Positions 26,116 through 35,091 of a DNA stretch of 64,000 nt are shown here, piece after piece. Location: assembly GCA_913061265.1 (NCBI GenBank), contig CAJXVS010000009.1, positions 124,001 to 188,000 of the forward strand. The letters run 5' to 3'. A program made the position numbers and the translations under genes. Under the pieces are notes generated by a model. That model was not told the origin of the DNA. It saw only the letters and a list, made by a program, of their open reading frames with translations, and ran no database searches. Positions within the stretch are counted from its first letter, which is position 1. Each line of letters starts with the position of its first letter. Source of the DNA: an uncultured Halobacteriovorax sp. Its GTDB lineage: Bacteria > Bdellovibrionota > Bacteriovoracia > Bacteriovoracales > Bacteriovoracaceae.

Positions 26116-27074
26116 AAAAGCTTATTATCATCTCTGGTGCAACCGCCACGGGAAAGACATCTTTTTCCTTAAAGATTGCAAACCTCATAAAAAAAGAAAA
26201 ACTCAGTCAGGTTAAGATTATCAACTTTGATTCTCTACTTTTTTATAAAGAGTTGAATATCGGAACGGCAAAACCTACTTTAAAAGAACAAGATGGTCAT
26301 GAACATCTTCTTATAGATATCACAACGGCAAAGAATCCAATGAATGCTCATCAGTATATTCAATTGGCTGAAAAAGAGATCAATAAATGTCATAGCGCTA
26401 ATATCATCCCTATTCTCGTGGGAGGAAGCGCTTTTTACCTAAGGGCCTTGATAAAAGGAATGTACGAATCAACTAGTATCTCTCAAGAATTAAGAGAGCG
26501 CTTAGATCAAGAGTATAAAGAAAATGGCATTAAGCCTTTCATCGAATTTCTTAATAAGAATGATCCCGCTTCCATAGAAACTCTTCACGAGAATGATCAT
26601 TATAGAATCATCAGAGCAGTAGAGCATTTTGAACAGACGGGAAAACCTTTAAGTGAAGAGAAGAAAAGAATGGATGATCTTGATCCTTACGATCTTTCTA
26701 AAGGAAAGAATGAATGGGATCTTCATCATATCTACTTAGAGCTTCCAAGAGAAGAGCACTGGTCCTATATCACTCATAGAACCAATCAGATGATCTCCAA
26801 AGGCTTAGTGCAGGAAGTAGAAGGCTTATTAAAGAACGGTTTTACTGGGGAAGAAAAGCCCCTTCAATCGATTGGCTATTTAGAAACCCTCTCTTTTCTT
26901 AAGGGTGAATTTGAAGATGAGGCTGCCTTTAGTGAAAGAATATCTATATCAACAAGGCAGTTAGCAAAATCTCAGAGAACTTTCTTTAAAAAGATCACAC
27001 CTAAGAGTTCTTATCATCCCCTTAAAGATGAAGAGAAACTCCTTAGAGAATGCAAAGATTTTATCCTAGCTTAA
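26112..27074 (+). CDS. miaA: tRNA dimethylallyltransferase MiaA
   Basis: 320 residues with a TTG start overlapping the mutL stop by 4 bases (TTGA). The P-loop is SGATATGKTSFS, followed by the NFDSLLFYKELNIGTAKP block and VGGSAFYLRAL. MiaA adds a dimethylallyl group to A37 of tRNAs that read codons beginning with U. Typical length is about 310. Confidence 0.93.
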   Translation: MKKLIIISGATATGKTSFSLKIANLIKKEKLSQVKIINFDSLLFYKELNIGTAKPTLKEQDGHEHLLIDITTAKNPMNAHQYIQLAEKEINKCHSANIIPILVGGSAFYLRALIKGMYESTSISQELRERLDQEYKENGIKPFIEFLNKNDPASIETLHENDHYRIIRAVEHFEQTGKPLSEEKKRMDDLDPYDLSKGKNEWDLHHIYLELPREEHWSYITHRTNQMISKGLVQEVEGLLKNGFTGEEKPLQSIGYLETLSFLKGEFEDEAAFSERISISTRQLAKSQRTFFKKITPKSSYHPLKDEEKLLRECKDFILA

Positions 27075-27114
27075 GCGCCAATAAGATTGGTCAGCTAGTG
27101 AAAAAGGATTATAT

Positions 27115-27984
27115 ATGTCGCATGAAAGAAAAAGATTAAAGATCATTATTATCTCTGACGGAACGGGAGAGACAGCTACGGGAATCTCTCGCGCTACCAT
27201 GACTCAGTTTACAGGAAGAGATGTCTATTTTACTCGTTATAAAAACGTCAGGTCAAAAGAACAGCTCGATGCTATCTTCAACGAGGCAGCCGTTCATCAT
27301 GACCTTATTGTCTATACTTTAGTCCAAGCTGAGCTTCGAGAACATATAACTCACCTCTCTAGAACTAAGCATGTTCGAACTCTAGATTTAATTGGCCCCG
27401 CCCTTACTGCTTTTTCAAATTACTTTAACCAAGAGCCAAGTGCAGAACCAGGACTCCTTCATCAGGTAAATGATGACTATTATAATCGTGTGGCGGCCAT
27501 GGAGTTCACATTGAATCATGATGATGGGAGGAACTTACAATCACTCCACCTCGCTGACGTGGTCTTAGTAGGAATCTCACGTACATCAAAGACTCCTCTC
27601 TCAGTTTACTTATCTCAGCATGGAATCAAGGTTGTAAATGTTCCGATCATCATGGGCCAAGAGCTTCCTGAGGAAATCTTCAAGATAGATCAAAGAAAGA
27701 TCTTTGCCCTTACTATAGACTCTGATGCACTATCAGAAATACGAAAAAAGAGGTTAGACCGTTTAGGAGCTAAGAAGCACACTGGAGACTATGCAGACAT
27801 GTCAAAAGTCCATGAAGAGATTGAGTGGGCCAATGAAAAGTTTAAAGAGAATAAAAGGTGGCCTATCTTTAACGTGACTGACAAGGCCTTAGAAGAGACC
27901 GCTGCAGATATTATAAAGCTTAGAAGTATGAGGAAGAACAATATATTTAAGCAGCAAAATCGTGAAGTAGAAGATGAGGATTAA
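27115..27984 (+). CDS. Pyruvate phosphate dikinase / PEP synthase regulatory protein (DUF299)
   Basis: 289 residues. The N-terminus ISDGTGETATGISRA and the P-loop VGISRTSKTPLS followed by NVPIIMGQELPEEIF are the family signature. The family is a bifunctional ADP-dependent kinase and phosphorylase that switches PEP synthase or PPDK off and on by threonine phosphorylation. The target enzyme is not in the window, so PpsR and PpdK-RP types cannot be told apart. Confidence 0.9.
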   Translation: MSHERKRLKIIIISDGTGETATGISRATMTQFTGRDVYFTRYKNVRSKEQLDAIFNEAAVHHDLIVYTLVQAELREHITHLSRTKHVRTLDLIGPALTAFSNYFNQEPSAEPGLLHQVNDDYYNRVAAMEFTLNHDDGRNLQSLHLADVVLVGISRTSKTPLSVYLSQHGIKVVNVPIIMGQELPEEIFKIDQRKIFALTIDSDALSEIRKKRLDRLGAKKHTGDYADMSKVHEEIEWANEKFKENKRWPIFNVTDKALEETAADIIKLRSMRKNNIFKQQNREVEDED

Positions 27985-27992
27985 ACTTAGGT

Positions 27993-30026
27993 TTAGAGTT
28001 TAGTACAAAGATCAATGACTTCTTCTTGCTTTGAAAAATCAACCGTAACCTTTCTTTGTAAGTTCTCACCTTTTCTTTGATAAGTGATCTCATAAGATGT
28101 TTCTGCTGACGGCTCTCTGCCAGAAGGAGCAGGAAAAGAAATTCTACCAGAGATAGGAAGGCTTTCTTTTCGACTTTCTCCATACATTTCAAACTGCATT
28201 TTACCTATAATACAGGTCCTCGAAGTTACGAGAAAAGCATAGGTTTCATCACTCATTTCAGGGATAGAAATTGACTTCGCTCCCCCTGCTTCAGCTGTCA
28301 CATTAACAACATGATGCTTTTTACCGTATGATTGAATCCTTAGGGTCACTTCTTTCCCAGCAGGAACAACTATTTCTTTAAGATAATTGATCTTGGTTTT
28401 AACTCCATCAACAAAGAGCGTATGTTTTTTCTTATCAAAGTTATCAATAATGACGATGGCGTCTTTATTCTCTTCCCAGATCTCTTCCTCTTTTGGAACT
28501 ATAACTTTGGGTTCAGTCTTTCCAACACCAGCAGGGTCTCTTTTGGTGGCTTCTTGTAAGTAATCTTTTCCAATAAAAGCTAAAACAGCTACAAGAGCTA
28601 TGGCATAGATAAATGTTTTGCTTGATTTCTTCTTTTTACTCTTTAAACGAACCTTCCTTGTATGAGTTGAGGTTCCTTTCTTTGTTTTCTTTTGTTTTCC
28701 AGATGGCTCACCTGGTTTAGAGGAGCCAATATCACTTCTTTTGATTCTTCCAATTGTAGTGGCTTCAATTTTAAGGTCATCACCAGAGATGCCAGGACCA
28801 TCACTACTAAACTTAGAATCGAGATCTACAGCATCAGCAGTCTTATCGGGATTGGATTTCTTTCTTTTTGAGATTCGGCTACGGCTTCTTGATTGAGTTG
28901 AATCTTCTTCAAAACCAAAATCAAGTTCAGCTTCTCTACCTTTAGGCTTAGAAGCACCAGTTTCAATACTCATTCCACCGACATCGCCAGCTGCAGCTCG
29001 GTTTGTTCCGCCTTCGTTCTCTCTTTTAAGTTCTCTAAGATAATCAGTAAGATCAATCTTTCCAAACTCAAAGAGTTTTTCTCTATCTCTCTTAATCTCT
29101 TCTTTAAAGAGCTCTTTAGCAAAATATTGTAAATCAGTTGCGTTAAATTCAGGATAATTGGCATAAAGAAACTTAATCAAAGCTCTATTGAGCTGATCCA
29201 TGTTCTCATGTCTTTTTGTTCTATCACGGCTTAAGGCCCTTAAAACAATTTCATCTAGTTCTTTTGGAACATTAGGATTGATACTCGATGGTGGTGGAAC
29301 CTTGCACTCTTGAATCTTTTTAAGAACGGCCAAGTCATTATTGGCCTTAAAAAGCTTTCTTGAACAAAGCATTTCCCACATAGTAATACCAACAGCAAAT
29401 AAGTCATATCTAGGATCTAACTCCATTCCCTCTAAGTACTCTGGCGCCAAATAAGAAAGCTTCCCTTTAATCGTTCCCGCTTGGGTAGATTCAGAGTTAC
29501 TCTCAGCCTTTGCAATACCAAAATCGATAACCTTAACAGCACCTTCATAAGTTAACATAACATTATGAGGTGAAATATCTCGGTGAACAATATTAGCTTC
29601 TTTTCCCGTCAACTTATCAGTATAAGTATGAGCGTAATGAAGCCCTTGGCAAATCTGAGTAATAATATAAACAGTGATCTCTACAGGAAAGACGAACTTT
29701 CTTTGTTTTAGCTTATCTAAGTATTCTTTTAGATTTCGGCCATCACAATATTCCATGGCAACAAAGAGTTGATCGTTATGCATTCCATAATCATAAGTTT
29801 GAATAATGTTTGGGTGAAGAAGTCCAAAAGTTAATCTCACTTCATCCATAAACATAGTCTTAAAAGACTCGTCTTTTGAGAATTGAGGTTGAACCATTTT
29901 AATGGCAACGACTTTAGAGGCCTGTTCACCTAAGAACTTAGCTCTACAAATCTTGGCCATACCACCATCAACAAGGTGATCCAAGATTAAGTATTTTCCA
30001 AATCGTTCGCGTTTTTCTTCAGTCAT
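27993..30026 (-). CDS. Membrane-anchored Ser/Thr protein kinase
   Basis: 677 residues. The kinase domain fills residues about 10-290: VDGGMAKICRA (nucleotide loop), VAIKMVQ (ATP-binding Lys), IVHRDISPHNVML (catalytic loop) and VIDFGIAKAES (DFG). A Lys- and Ser-rich linker follows, then one membrane segment (TFIYAIALVAVLAFIG), then an outer domain of about 190 residues that resembles PEGA-type beta domains (HTLFVDGVKTK). The linker has RSRSR and KKKSSK tracts. It faces the phosphatase-regulator gene tail to tail with only 8 bases between. It is a plausible partner of FHA proteins nearby. The signal sensed outside is unknown. Confidence 0.9.
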   Translation of the reverse strand: MTEEKRERFGKYLILDHLVDGGMAKICRAKFLGEQASKVVAIKMVQPQFSKDESFKTMFMDEVRLTFGLLHPNIIQTYDYGMHNDQLFVAMEYCDGRNLKEYLDKLKQRKFVFPVEITVYIITQICQGLHYAHTYTDKLTGKEANIVHRDISPHNVMLTYEGAVKVIDFGIAKAESNSESTQAGTIKGKLSYLAPEYLEGMELDPRYDLFAVGITMWEMLCSRKLFKANNDLAVLKKIQECKVPPPSSINPNVPKELDEIVLRALSRDRTKRHENMDQLNRALIKFLYANYPEFNATDLQYFAKELFKEEIKRDREKLFEFGKIDLTDYLRELKRENEGGTNRAAAGDVGGMSIETGASKPKGREAELDFGFEEDSTQSRSRSRISKRKKSNPDKTADAVDLDSKFSSDGPGISGDDLKIEATTIGRIKRSDIGSSKPGEPSGKQKKTKKGTSTHTRKVRLKSKKKKSSKTFIYAIALVAVLAFIGKDYLQEATKRDPAGVGKTEPKVIVPKEEEIWEENKDAIVIIDNFDKKKHTLFVDGVKTKINYLKEIVVPAGKEVTLRIQSYGKKHHVVNVTAEAGGAKSISIPEMSDETYAFLVTSRTCIIGKMQFEMYGESRKESLPISGRISFPAPSGREPSAETSYEITYQRKGENLQRKVTVDFSKQEEVIDLCTKL

Positions 30027-30126
30027 GAGACGTAAGACTCCTTAGATTCTTATCGGAGTACTTCTTAGAATCTTAAAGGCTTTTTAGTGAGTTTTTTGGG
30101 ATCTAAGTACCTAAATATTCATGTAT

Positions 30127-31032
30127 TCAGAGGTTTATCTTAGAAATCCACTCATAAAGATCCTTAAACATTTCCTCTCTCCCTACTTCATTAAAAAGAT
30201 CATGTTTTGCATGGGGATAGAGGTTTAGTTGAGAATTTTCTTTGGGCATACTTTTAAAAAATAGCTTACTCGCCTCTACATCACATAAAGGATCACGCTC
30301 CCCTAAAAGTAGCATTGTAGGTAAGTCTAAGAAGTAAGAAGAAGTTCTAAGGGCATGTGAGTTCTTAAGAATCTCTTTATAAAGGCCCGCACTAATTTGA
30401 TGAATCACGAGTGGATCGGCGTTAAATTCTCCCGCTTTTCTGATGTCTGCCCCAATTTGATAACCATCAATATCATAAGGAAGCTTTAACTTTGAGAGGG
30501 ATTCATGCCAATGATCAAAGACGAAATCAGCCCATCTAGGCAGATCAATCTTAAGCCGTAGTAACGGGTTAGATAAGATAAGTCCTTTTGGAGAAATCTG
30601 AGGGAAATGGTGCCGTTGAATTAAACTCAAACAAATAAGAGCTCCCATTCCGTGGCCTAAAAGAACAACCTTTTTATCCAATCCTTTTTCTTTAAATTTT
30701 AATAATAACTGAGCTAAATCAAGAGTATATTCTTCGAAGTCTCTAACAAATCCTCTCGTTCCACTTGAGAGACCATGCCCCTTTAAGTCTAACCAACTGA
30801 CTTGAATCTTATCACCCATCTTTTCTTTTAAATAAAAAGGAAGTTCTCTATGGCGAGCATGATATTCACCAAAGTCGTGAACAATAACAAGATGGATCGG
30901 CTCTTCAGCTTCACTTTTCTCAAGAGATTCTAAGCGGCGATAATAGATAGTCTCCTCCCCTTTTTGGGAAGGAAAGTGACCGATCAGAGTTCTGCCGTGC
31001 GCACTTTCATCAATGACTTTTTCATCATCCAT
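30127..31032 (-). CDS. Monoacylglycerol-lipase-like alpha/beta-hydrolase lacking the Ser nucleophile
   Basis: 301 residues, Hydrolase_4/lysophospholipase-like. The fold markers are HDFGEYHARH, LKGHGLSSGTRGF, GERDPLCD (acid) and PHAKHDLFNE (His). At the nucleophile elbow the expected G-H-S-M-G reads LLGHGMGALI, with GGA (Gly) in place of Ser. The first motif is also HD rather than HG. It is therefore probably not a lipase and may be a pseudoenzyme or binding protein. It is followed after 5 bases (upstream) by the GYF-PilZ gene, so the two are likely co-transcribed. Confidence 0.75.
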   Translation of the reverse strand: MDDEKVIDESAHGRTLIGHFPSQKGEETIYYRRLESLEKSEAEEPIHLVIVHDFGEYHARHRELPFYLKEKMGDKIQVSWLDLKGHGLSSGTRGFVRDFEEYTLDLAQLLLKFKEKGLDKKVVLLGHGMGALICLSLIQRHHFPQISPKGLILSNPLLRLKIDLPRWADFVFDHWHESLSKLKLPYDIDGYQIGADIRKAGEFNADPLVIHQISAGLYKEILKNSHALRTSSYFLDLPTMLLLGERDPLCDVEASKLFFKSMPKENSQLNLYPHAKHDLFNEVGREEMFKDLYEWISKINL

Positions 31033-31037
31033 TTATT

Positions 31038-31835
31038 TTAATTACCTTGAAGATAAGTACTGATGGCGTTCTTGGCTTCGTCACCGATAGAGTGAAATCT
31101 AAGAGAGAACCCACTATTTCCGTCTAAGATTCTAACGATCTTTCCAGTTGCAACAAAACTAAAATCACTATTTTCAGGATGCACATTCATTGTCACTTCA
31201 TCGTTGATCTGGCCTGGAAAATTAGAAACTAAAACCTGCAATCCCCCAATAGAAATATCTCTACAAACTCCTTCAAAGAGTTGGCTTTCATCATGAAAAT
31301 ACATATTCGCTACAAAGGGTTTTCTTGTATGAGCGCGGCGTTCATCTTCCTCTATCTTCGAGAGCTGACCACCTGAGATGGTTGAAAATAATTCGAAGTC
31401 TGCAACGATAGTCCAGTTATCCATTCCTGTCGTAAAAATATAAGTCTTATCGTTAATTCGATTTTCTTCAAAGAGTCTTTTAAGTTGATCGATACTAAAG
31501 GGTCCATACTCCGCCCCAAGCTCGTTCTTGCTTCTATCAATACCAGTTTTTATATAAAAGATTCTTTCGTTGATCCCAATAGATTGAAGATCAATACTAG
31601 CTTTTTCAATGGCCGGTTTTCGATTGACTTCAACGGGGGCTTCTACTTCTGCTTCCCCTTCTAATAAATGAGAGAGTTCAGAAACTTCATTCAACTTGAT
31701 CCAGTTCTCGAAACCTTTGGTCCAAATAAAACCATCTTCTTTCAAAACACCTGTCTCTAATAAACTTCTCAGTTCATTTTCTTCCACAGGTCCTTTGCGA
31801 TCACTGCCTTCTACGTACCACCAGTTCTTGGACAT
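31038..31835 (-). CDS. GYF_2-GYF_2-PilZ domain protein
   Basis: 265 residues. Two GYF_2-type modules come first (WWYVEGSDRKGPV at residues 4-16; ITGMDNW-type TTGMDNWTIV near 140), each with the GPV/GPF and a conserved W. A PilZ domain follows: RRAHTRKPFVANMYF holds the RxxxR c-di-GMP motif and DISIGGLQVLV the (D/N)xSxxG motif. Both c-di-GMP binding motifs are complete, so it should bind cyclic di-GMP. GYF modules bind proline-rich partners. It may link c-di-GMP to an effector protein; the partner is unknown. Confidence 0.85.
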   Translation of the reverse strand: MSKNWWYVEGSDRKGPVEENELRSLLETGVLKEDGFIWTKGFENWIKLNEVSELSHLLEGEAEVEAPVEVNRKPAIEKASIDLQSIGINERIFYIKTGIDRSKNELGAEYGPFSIDQLKRLFEENRINDKTYIFTTGMDNWTIVADFELFSTISGGQLSKIEEDERRAHTRKPFVANMYFHDESQLFEGVCRDISIGGLQVLVSNFPGQINDEVTMNVHPENSDFSFVATGKIVRILDGNSGFSLRFHSIGDEAKNAISTYLQGN

Positions 31836-32029
31836 AACTCTCCCCTTTTGAAGATCAATTCCTTCTATTTTACCTGTCTATAAAAAGCCATAAACCGAGG
31901 TAATTATTGCCTTTTCCCTGAGATTTGGTTCTTTATAGTGAAACTTAAGTTTTCACATCAAATTCCGATAAAGAGATGAATAGTTTTAAGGCTTAATTGA
32001 TTAAAACAGTATGTTTCCGGGACGGACCC

Positions 32030-33511
32030 ATGAAAAATTTGAAATTTACCCTCTTTATCCTACTCTTTGCCTTCTTAAGCGGCTGCCCTGAAGGGGCGTT
32101 CAAGCCAAATGAAAAGAAAGAAAGTACGGTAGCGAACCCAATCCAGTTCAGCTCAAGCACAAGTTGCTCTAGCTTTACTCTAATCCGTCCAAAAGTTGAT
32201 TTTCTTTTCCTTTGGGATAACTCAACCTCTACGAATTTTATTAACTCATCAACAAAAGCGGCTCTTAATCAAACTATTGAGAGTATCTCTAGCCGATTTG
32301 ATTACCATATTATGCTCTCGCCCCTTGTAGGAAGCGGAAATACAAATTCAAAGCTAGTAACTTATGATCCTACTGGTCTGACTGGATCGGCGACATCAAT
32401 GAGGATTGACCGTTCACAAGCATCGAACGCTCTATCACAGTTCCCATCAGCACAAGGATCCTTTGAAGCTGGAGTAGAACGCTCTGTAGATCTAATCTCT
32501 TCAAATATTTCTAACGGTATTTTCAGACAAGGCGCCTACACTATGATCGTTGTCATGAGTAACCAGGACGATAACTCTTGGGTTCAGGGAGCTTTTCCCA
32601 CCGCCTATGACAGAGATAACTATATCAACACAAAGATCGCTGAACTTATGTGCCTCCGAGGTAATTACTCAGGAGCCTGTTCAGGAACAACTCTAAATTC
32701 ACTTCAAATGAGATACTTCTCTATCGTGGCTCACTCAGAAGATTGCGGCGGAAGCCAGTCTCAATATGATGCTAACTTTGTTTATAAAAGGATGAGTGAA
32801 CTAGCCTATTCAATCCCTTATACAAATGGAAACCCTTCCCCAGTCTCAAGTAGCTATCCCTACGATAGTTACAATATTTGCGACGTAAGCAACTTTGCCA
32901 CTATCTTTGATGGCATCAATAGTTCAATTCAAGATCAAGTGATCAACCACCAGTACAACTACTGGCCAGTGGCTTCTTCAGGAGCTTCGCCTATTGATCC
33001 AAATGAAATATCAGTCATCAAGAATGGAACTAGTTTAAACAGACTCACTGAACCAGTAGGGCCAGGAGCCAACGGGTTTTCTTTTACAAATAATGTTCAA
33101 ACACAAAACACTAGATTTGCTCCAACTGCTGGCGAACCTTATACAGGTTACCTTGTTAGGCTTTATGGATCAGCTCAAGTGACTTACCCAGAATGCTTAA
33201 ACGTAAGCACTCAATCACCAAAGGAATACTTTGGTTACGCCAATATGGTCGCAAAACCATACGAGCCTTCAATCACACTAACAATCGACGGACAAACAAT
33301 TCCTAATAGCTCAACTAACGGTTGGACTCTTATGAAAAATGGCAGTGACCCAGCTTACTTCGCAACCTTCAACATCAAGGTTCAAGGACCTACTAATGAT
33401 GCTCAGGCCTTTCCTGCTCAGAATCAATCAGGTTACTTCTTGAAGCTTCATGGAACAGCTGTCTATTCGAATAGTTCGGTTGTTGATGTTCAGTATGATC
33501 CTCAAAACTAA
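32030..33511 (+). CDS. VWA-like secreted lipoprotein
   Basis: 493 residues from the ATG at 32030, giving a lipoprotein signal (MKNLKFTLFILLFAFLSGC). The lipobox is LSGC. The upstream TTG at 31997 would add 11 residues before the charged n-region and is less likely. The mature protein has VDFLFLWDNSTSTNF, where DNSTS fits the MIDAS DxSxS metal site of von Willebrand factor A domains. The rest is rich in Ser, Asn and Tyr with paired Cys. I infer a surface lipoprotein that binds other proteins or surfaces. Its stop lies in a 15-bp tandem duplication. Confidence 0.72.
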   Translation: MKNLKFTLFILLFAFLSGCPEGAFKPNEKKESTVANPIQFSSSTSCSSFTLIRPKVDFLFLWDNSTSTNFINSSTKAALNQTIESISSRFDYHIMLSPLVGSGNTNSKLVTYDPTGLTGSATSMRIDRSQASNALSQFPSAQGSFEAGVERSVDLISSNISNGIFRQGAYTMIVVMSNQDDNSWVQGAFPTAYDRDNYINTKIAELMCLRGNYSGACSGTTLNSLQMRYFSIVAHSEDCGGSQSQYDANFVYKRMSELAYSIPYTNGNPSPVSSSYPYDSYNICDVSNFATIFDGINSSIQDQVINHQYNYWPVASSGASPIDPNEISVIKNGTSLNRLTEPVGPGANGFSFTNNVQTQNTRFAPTAGEPYTGYLVRLYGSAQVTYPECLNVSTQSPKEYFGYANMVAKPYEPSITLTIDGQTIPNSSTNGWTLMKNGSDPAYFATFNIKVQGPTNDAQAFPAQNQSGYFLKLHGTAVYSNSSVVDVQYDPQN

Positions 33512-33534
33512 AAGGTACCAAACTAAAAGGTACC
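33505..33534 (+). repeat. Tandem 15-bp duplication spanning a stop codon
   Basis: AAACTAAAAGGTACC occurs twice head to tail. The first unit contains the TAA stop of the lipoprotein gene, and the second leads into a full GGTACCTGG repeat. It looks like a recent slippage or recombination event at the repeat. Confidence 0.8.
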
Positions 33535-33549
33535 TGGTTACTTGCTTAA
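33529..33549 (+). repeat. GGTACCTGG repeat, copy 3
   Basis: GGTACCTGGTTACTTGCTTAA, differing from copy 1 by one base. It lies 17 bases past the lipoprotein stop, in the same place relative to its gene as copy 1. Confidence 0.75.
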
Positions 33550-33714
33550 GTGAAATTAATAGATCTTGGCTACTCTCTAGTAGCCATTTTTATTTAAGCA
33601 AGATTATTATGACAAAAGTGCAATAACAAATAGAACTTCTCCTTAATAACTTATCTCTTCCAAAGTCATTAGTTAGTCTCTCTGAAAAATATACTTTTGA
33701 ATATAAAGGTATTT

Positions 33715-33774
33715 CCAAGGTGGCTGTATGTGAGATTTACCTGCCCAACATACTAAAAGCCACCTTGGTTTTTT
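33715..33774 (+). terminator. Long-loop hairpin with T-run after the lipoprotein gene
   Basis: An 11-bp stem, CCAAGGTGGCT (33715-33725) with AGCCACCTTGG (33758-33768), is followed by TTTTTT. The loop contains an inner 6-bp stem, GTATGT (33726-33731) with ACATAC (33748-33753). It sits between GGTACCTGG copies 3 and 4 and mirrors the hairpin at 3854-3912, including a similar TT-x-CCTGC loop word. The 521-base gap 33512-34032 otherwise holds only these repeats and a GAGATACTCC element. Confidence 0.65.
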
Positions 33775-33831
33775 ATTGTAGCTTAATAAATTCTTTTTTC
33801 TATACTTTTTTCTTTTTTGAAATTTTCTTGA

Positions 33832-33847
33832 GGTACCTGGTTACTTG
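33832..33847 (+). repeat. GGTACCTGG repeat, copy 4
   Basis: GGTACCTGGTTACTTG, the same orientation as copy 3. It closes the segment 33529-33847 as a direct repeat, unlike the inverted pair at 3739/3959. Confidence 0.7.
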
Positions 33848-33905
33848 TAAAAGAGAAAAAGCATAGCTTTGATTGGTCTATTCGGTTTGTGGGATTTAAT
33901 TTAGG

Positions 33906-33979
33906 GAGATACTCCGCGCGTTTATGTCCACGATGGACGGTATGTCTGCGGGAGGCAGGAGCCGGAGCAGACGTTCTTT
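33906..33979. repeat. GAGATACTCCGCG element A (two-hairpin repeat)
   Basis: It begins GAGATACTCCGCGCG. Hairpin 1 is GTCCA-CGA-TGGAC (33926-33938). After GGTAT comes hairpin 2, GTCTGC...GCAGAC (33944-33972), then GTTCTTT. Element B at 37232-37303 has the same layout with different but still pairing stem bases. Downstream, CCGTCGCTT (near 33994) is shared with element C. Such compensated stems suggest selection for a structure, in RNA or single-stranded DNA. Confidence 0.7.
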
Positions 33980-34005
33980 GCGCTACCGCTTAACCGTCGC
34001 TTACG

Positions 34006-34046
34006 AATACGCTAGAGAAAAAGCGTAGCTTTTTATCTAGCGTATT
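34006..34046 (-). terminator. 41-base near-perfect palindrome overlapping the stop of the cNMP-binding gene
   Basis: AATACGCTAGA (34006-34016) pairs with TCTAGCGTATT (34036-34046), and inside it AAAAAGC (34018-34024) pairs with GCTTTTT (34028-34034), with one mismatch at 34017/34035. The last codons and stop of the minus-strand gene form one arm. On the minus strand no T-run follows, so it may act as a 3'-end barrier rather than a classical terminator. Confidence 0.6.
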
Positions 34047-35091
34047 TATTACTCTTATTCTTCCCAGTATTAACACGCTTGATGGCGTTCATCATCTTGA
34101 TGGCCGGGTAGGATTTTTTTAATTTTTCGTAATCAACTACTGAAGTTAGTTTCCCACCATCACCGATAATGATGTCTTCTGCATAGCCAGCATTAACGGC
34201 GTCATTTAAATCTTCGTCTGTAATAGGAAGATGTTTTTCTTTGAAGTCATCAAGAATGGCTGAGATATCTGCTGAGTGCTTGGGTGTCTCTACTTTAGCT
34301 AAGATAAACTGATCCAAGATTGCTTTTAAAAACTTCTCGCAATTATCGGATATAATAAGTTTCTTTTCATCCACGGTAATTCTTTGAGTATTGAAAAAGA
34401 CAAGGAGACTTCTAAAACGGTCAACACTTGCCACAATAACTAAGCGTGGAAGACCATCTTCGTCGTCACCGATTTCAATAAAATGTTCATTCTTTAGCAT
34501 CTGAATAAATTCTTCGTATTTTACTTCTTGAATATTAAAAATATCTAACATGTAAAACTTAAGCTTACTCATATGAATATCACTCTTCCCGCCTTCCATA
34601 TGACCATGGGTCTTGAAGATTAAATAGAAGAGAGAGAGCATCTTAACGACGTCAGTATTATTAAAGAATTTATATTCAGCGTTGGCACCATGTCCGGCAG
34701 AGTTACTTTCGAGGGCCTTTACTTTTTCATTTGTTTTTCTAAGTCTATCGGCAAGAGTATTAATAATCGTTTTAAACCATGGATTAAGACCTTCCATAGT
34801 TTTTTCAAAAGCATTAAAAGAAATCTCGATTGCTTCAGTTGGCATGATCGCAGCGGCTGAGCAACTTCTTTTGCTGCCACTCTTCTTATCGAAGTAGGCC
34901 ATCTCTCCAATCACTTCCCCAGTTCTTAGGATTGCGATTTCGATAAAGCCTTTTCCTTTTGGTTTATATAAACGAACCTGACCAGATTGAATAATATAAA
35001 GAGACCCTGCAGTATCACCGTCATTAAAGAGCACGTCTGAAGGCGCAAACCTTTTGATACCTGATTTCTTTTGAGCTGCCGCTTCAGCCAT
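34033..35091 (-). CDS. Crp-type cyclic-nucleotide-binding domain protein
   Basis: 352 residues. Residues about 15-130 form a cNMP-binding beta-roll: FNDGDTAGSLYIIQSGQVRLY, TGEVIGEMAYFD (phosphate-binding cassette region) and SAAAIMPTEAIEI. No Crp-type helix-turn-helix is obvious after it. The remaining 220 residues are helical and unassigned. It is therefore more likely a ligand-responsive adaptor than a plain transcription factor. The start abuts the thiolase stop, with GGAGAAG upstream, so it is coupled to thiolase. Confidence 0.8.
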   Translation of the reverse strand: MAEAAAQKKSGIKRFAPSDVLFNDGDTAGSLYIIQSGQVRLYKPKGKGFIEIAILRTGEVIGEMAYFDKKSGSKRSCSAAAIMPTEAIEISFNAFEKTMEGLNPWFKTIINTLADRLRKTNEKVKALESNSAGHGANAEYKFFNNTDVVKMLSLFYLIFKTHGHMEGGKSDIHMSKLKFYMLDIFNIQEVKYEEFIQMLKNEHFIEIGDDEDGLPRLVIVASVDRFRSLLVFFNTQRITVDEKKLIISDNCEKFLKAILDQFILAKVETPKHSADISAILDDFKEKHLPITDEDLNDAVNAGYAEDIIIGDGGKLTSVVDYEKLKKSYPAIKMMNAIKRVNTGKNKSNKYAR

